Shown here in pieces: positions 22,055 through 22,245 of a stretch of DNA of 22,245 bases. A program made the position numbers and the translations under genes. The notes beneath the pieces were generated by a model. That model was not told where the DNA came from and searched no databases. It saw nothing but the letters and a program-made list of their open reading frames with translations. Source of the stretch: a virus. The stretch lies in IMG/VR virus record IMGVR_UViG_3300045996_000284, positions 1 through 22,245 of that record; one strand, written 5' to 3'. Numbering within the stretch: the stretch's first letter is position 1; each line of letters opens with the position of its first letter.

Positions 22055-22245
22055 TACAGCGATGTCCCCGAGAGGGCAGTCGAAGATTCAGTAAGGTAGT
22101 CAGTCGCTCGGCGTTTACGCGCGCTGCCTCCAAGAGTCGCTGCAACGCGACCGGCTGATTCTCGGGCTCGTCCTCGAGCCTTCTCTTCGTCAAAGTCTTT
22201 GAAGAATTGTGCACGTTCTTCCTCCCGCTTTTTCTGCGCGTCTTG
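22054..22245 (-). CDS. C-terminal part of a small phage protein, cut by the right edge
   Basis: A frame open from the right edge to TAA (22056-22054) gives 63 residues: a charged helical start (QDAQKKREEERAQFFKDF), then 'ARGRARESAGRVATLGG', then 'ARKRRATDYLTES'. The last block resembles 'LRQGRASTFLTD' of the next gene, so the two may be related. I prefer this frame to an overlapping 60-codon frame (22032-22214) because it runs off the edge, ends exactly at the next start (TAATG) and carries the family-like motif. The beginning lies outside the window. Confidence 0.65.
   Translation of the reverse strand, partial: QDAQKKREEERAQFFKDFDEEKARGRARESAGRVAATLGGSARKRRATDYLTESSTALSGTSL

Noticed and set aside
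22032-22214. 60-codon minus-strand frame at the right edge
   Set aside because: It conflicts with the frame that runs from the edge to TAA 22054, which joins the next gene by TAATG and has a phage-like motif; the 60-codon frame has no such support.
1-22245. tRNA genes, CRISPR arrays, insertion sequences, attachment sites
   Set aside because: No cloverleaf, regular spaced repeat, transposase or integrase frame was seen on reading both strands.

Overview
The window is the structural (late) half of a tailed double-stranded DNA phage of podovirus type, or the matching part of a prophage. Every gene I accept lies on the minus strand, so transcription runs from the right edge to the left edge. The gene order and the ejection-protein set (gp14-, gp15- and gp16-like) are those of T7-like or BPP-1-like podoviruses. 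A Gram-negative host is inferred from the T7-type ejection proteins and from Sec signal peptides on five proteins. The DNA is GC-rich; the host genus cannot be named. No terminase, polymerase, integrase, lysis gene, tRNA or CRISPR array is visible.

Head module (22245 to 16559). It begins with two small proteins that share an R-[QK]-x-R-A-[ST]-x-[FY]-L-T type motif. Next come a possible 24-residue membrane peptide and a 57-residue protein, then the portal, a Bbp19-like protein, a scaffold-like protein, a 67-residue protein, the major capsid protein, a likely head decoration protein and a 65-residue protein. The capsid gene has its own 173-base leader with a candidate sigma70 promoter, a cluster of TTGAC pentamers and a strong hairpin. 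A textbook intrinsic terminator (12-bp stem plus seven T) closes the module.

Tail and ejection module (16541 to 5031). A 94-residue unknown protein is followed by a GT-A-like glycosyltransferase, a gp11-like tail adaptor, a gp12-like nozzle, a GNAT-like protein, three internal virion (DNA ejection) proteins of 170, 538 and 1268 residues, and a tail fibre with a T7-type N-terminal anchor. The three ejection proteins contain no cysteine at all.

Exported cassette (5029 to 62). Directly after the tail fibre lie five consecutive genes whose products all start with a clear Sec signal peptide and an A-x-A cleavage site. Their mature parts are beta-rich and carry even numbers of cysteines (2, 12, 6, 16 and 2). 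One is a parallel beta-helix protein with a SwmB-like domain. These look like fibre, adhesin or depolymerase proteins, but they should leave the cytoplasm where the virion is built. This is the most unusual feature of the window. The start of a further gene without a signal peptide is cut by the left edge.

Almost all genes are joined by ATGA, GTGA, TAATG or TGATG overlaps or by gaps of a few bases, so the two modules behave as long, translationally coupled operons.
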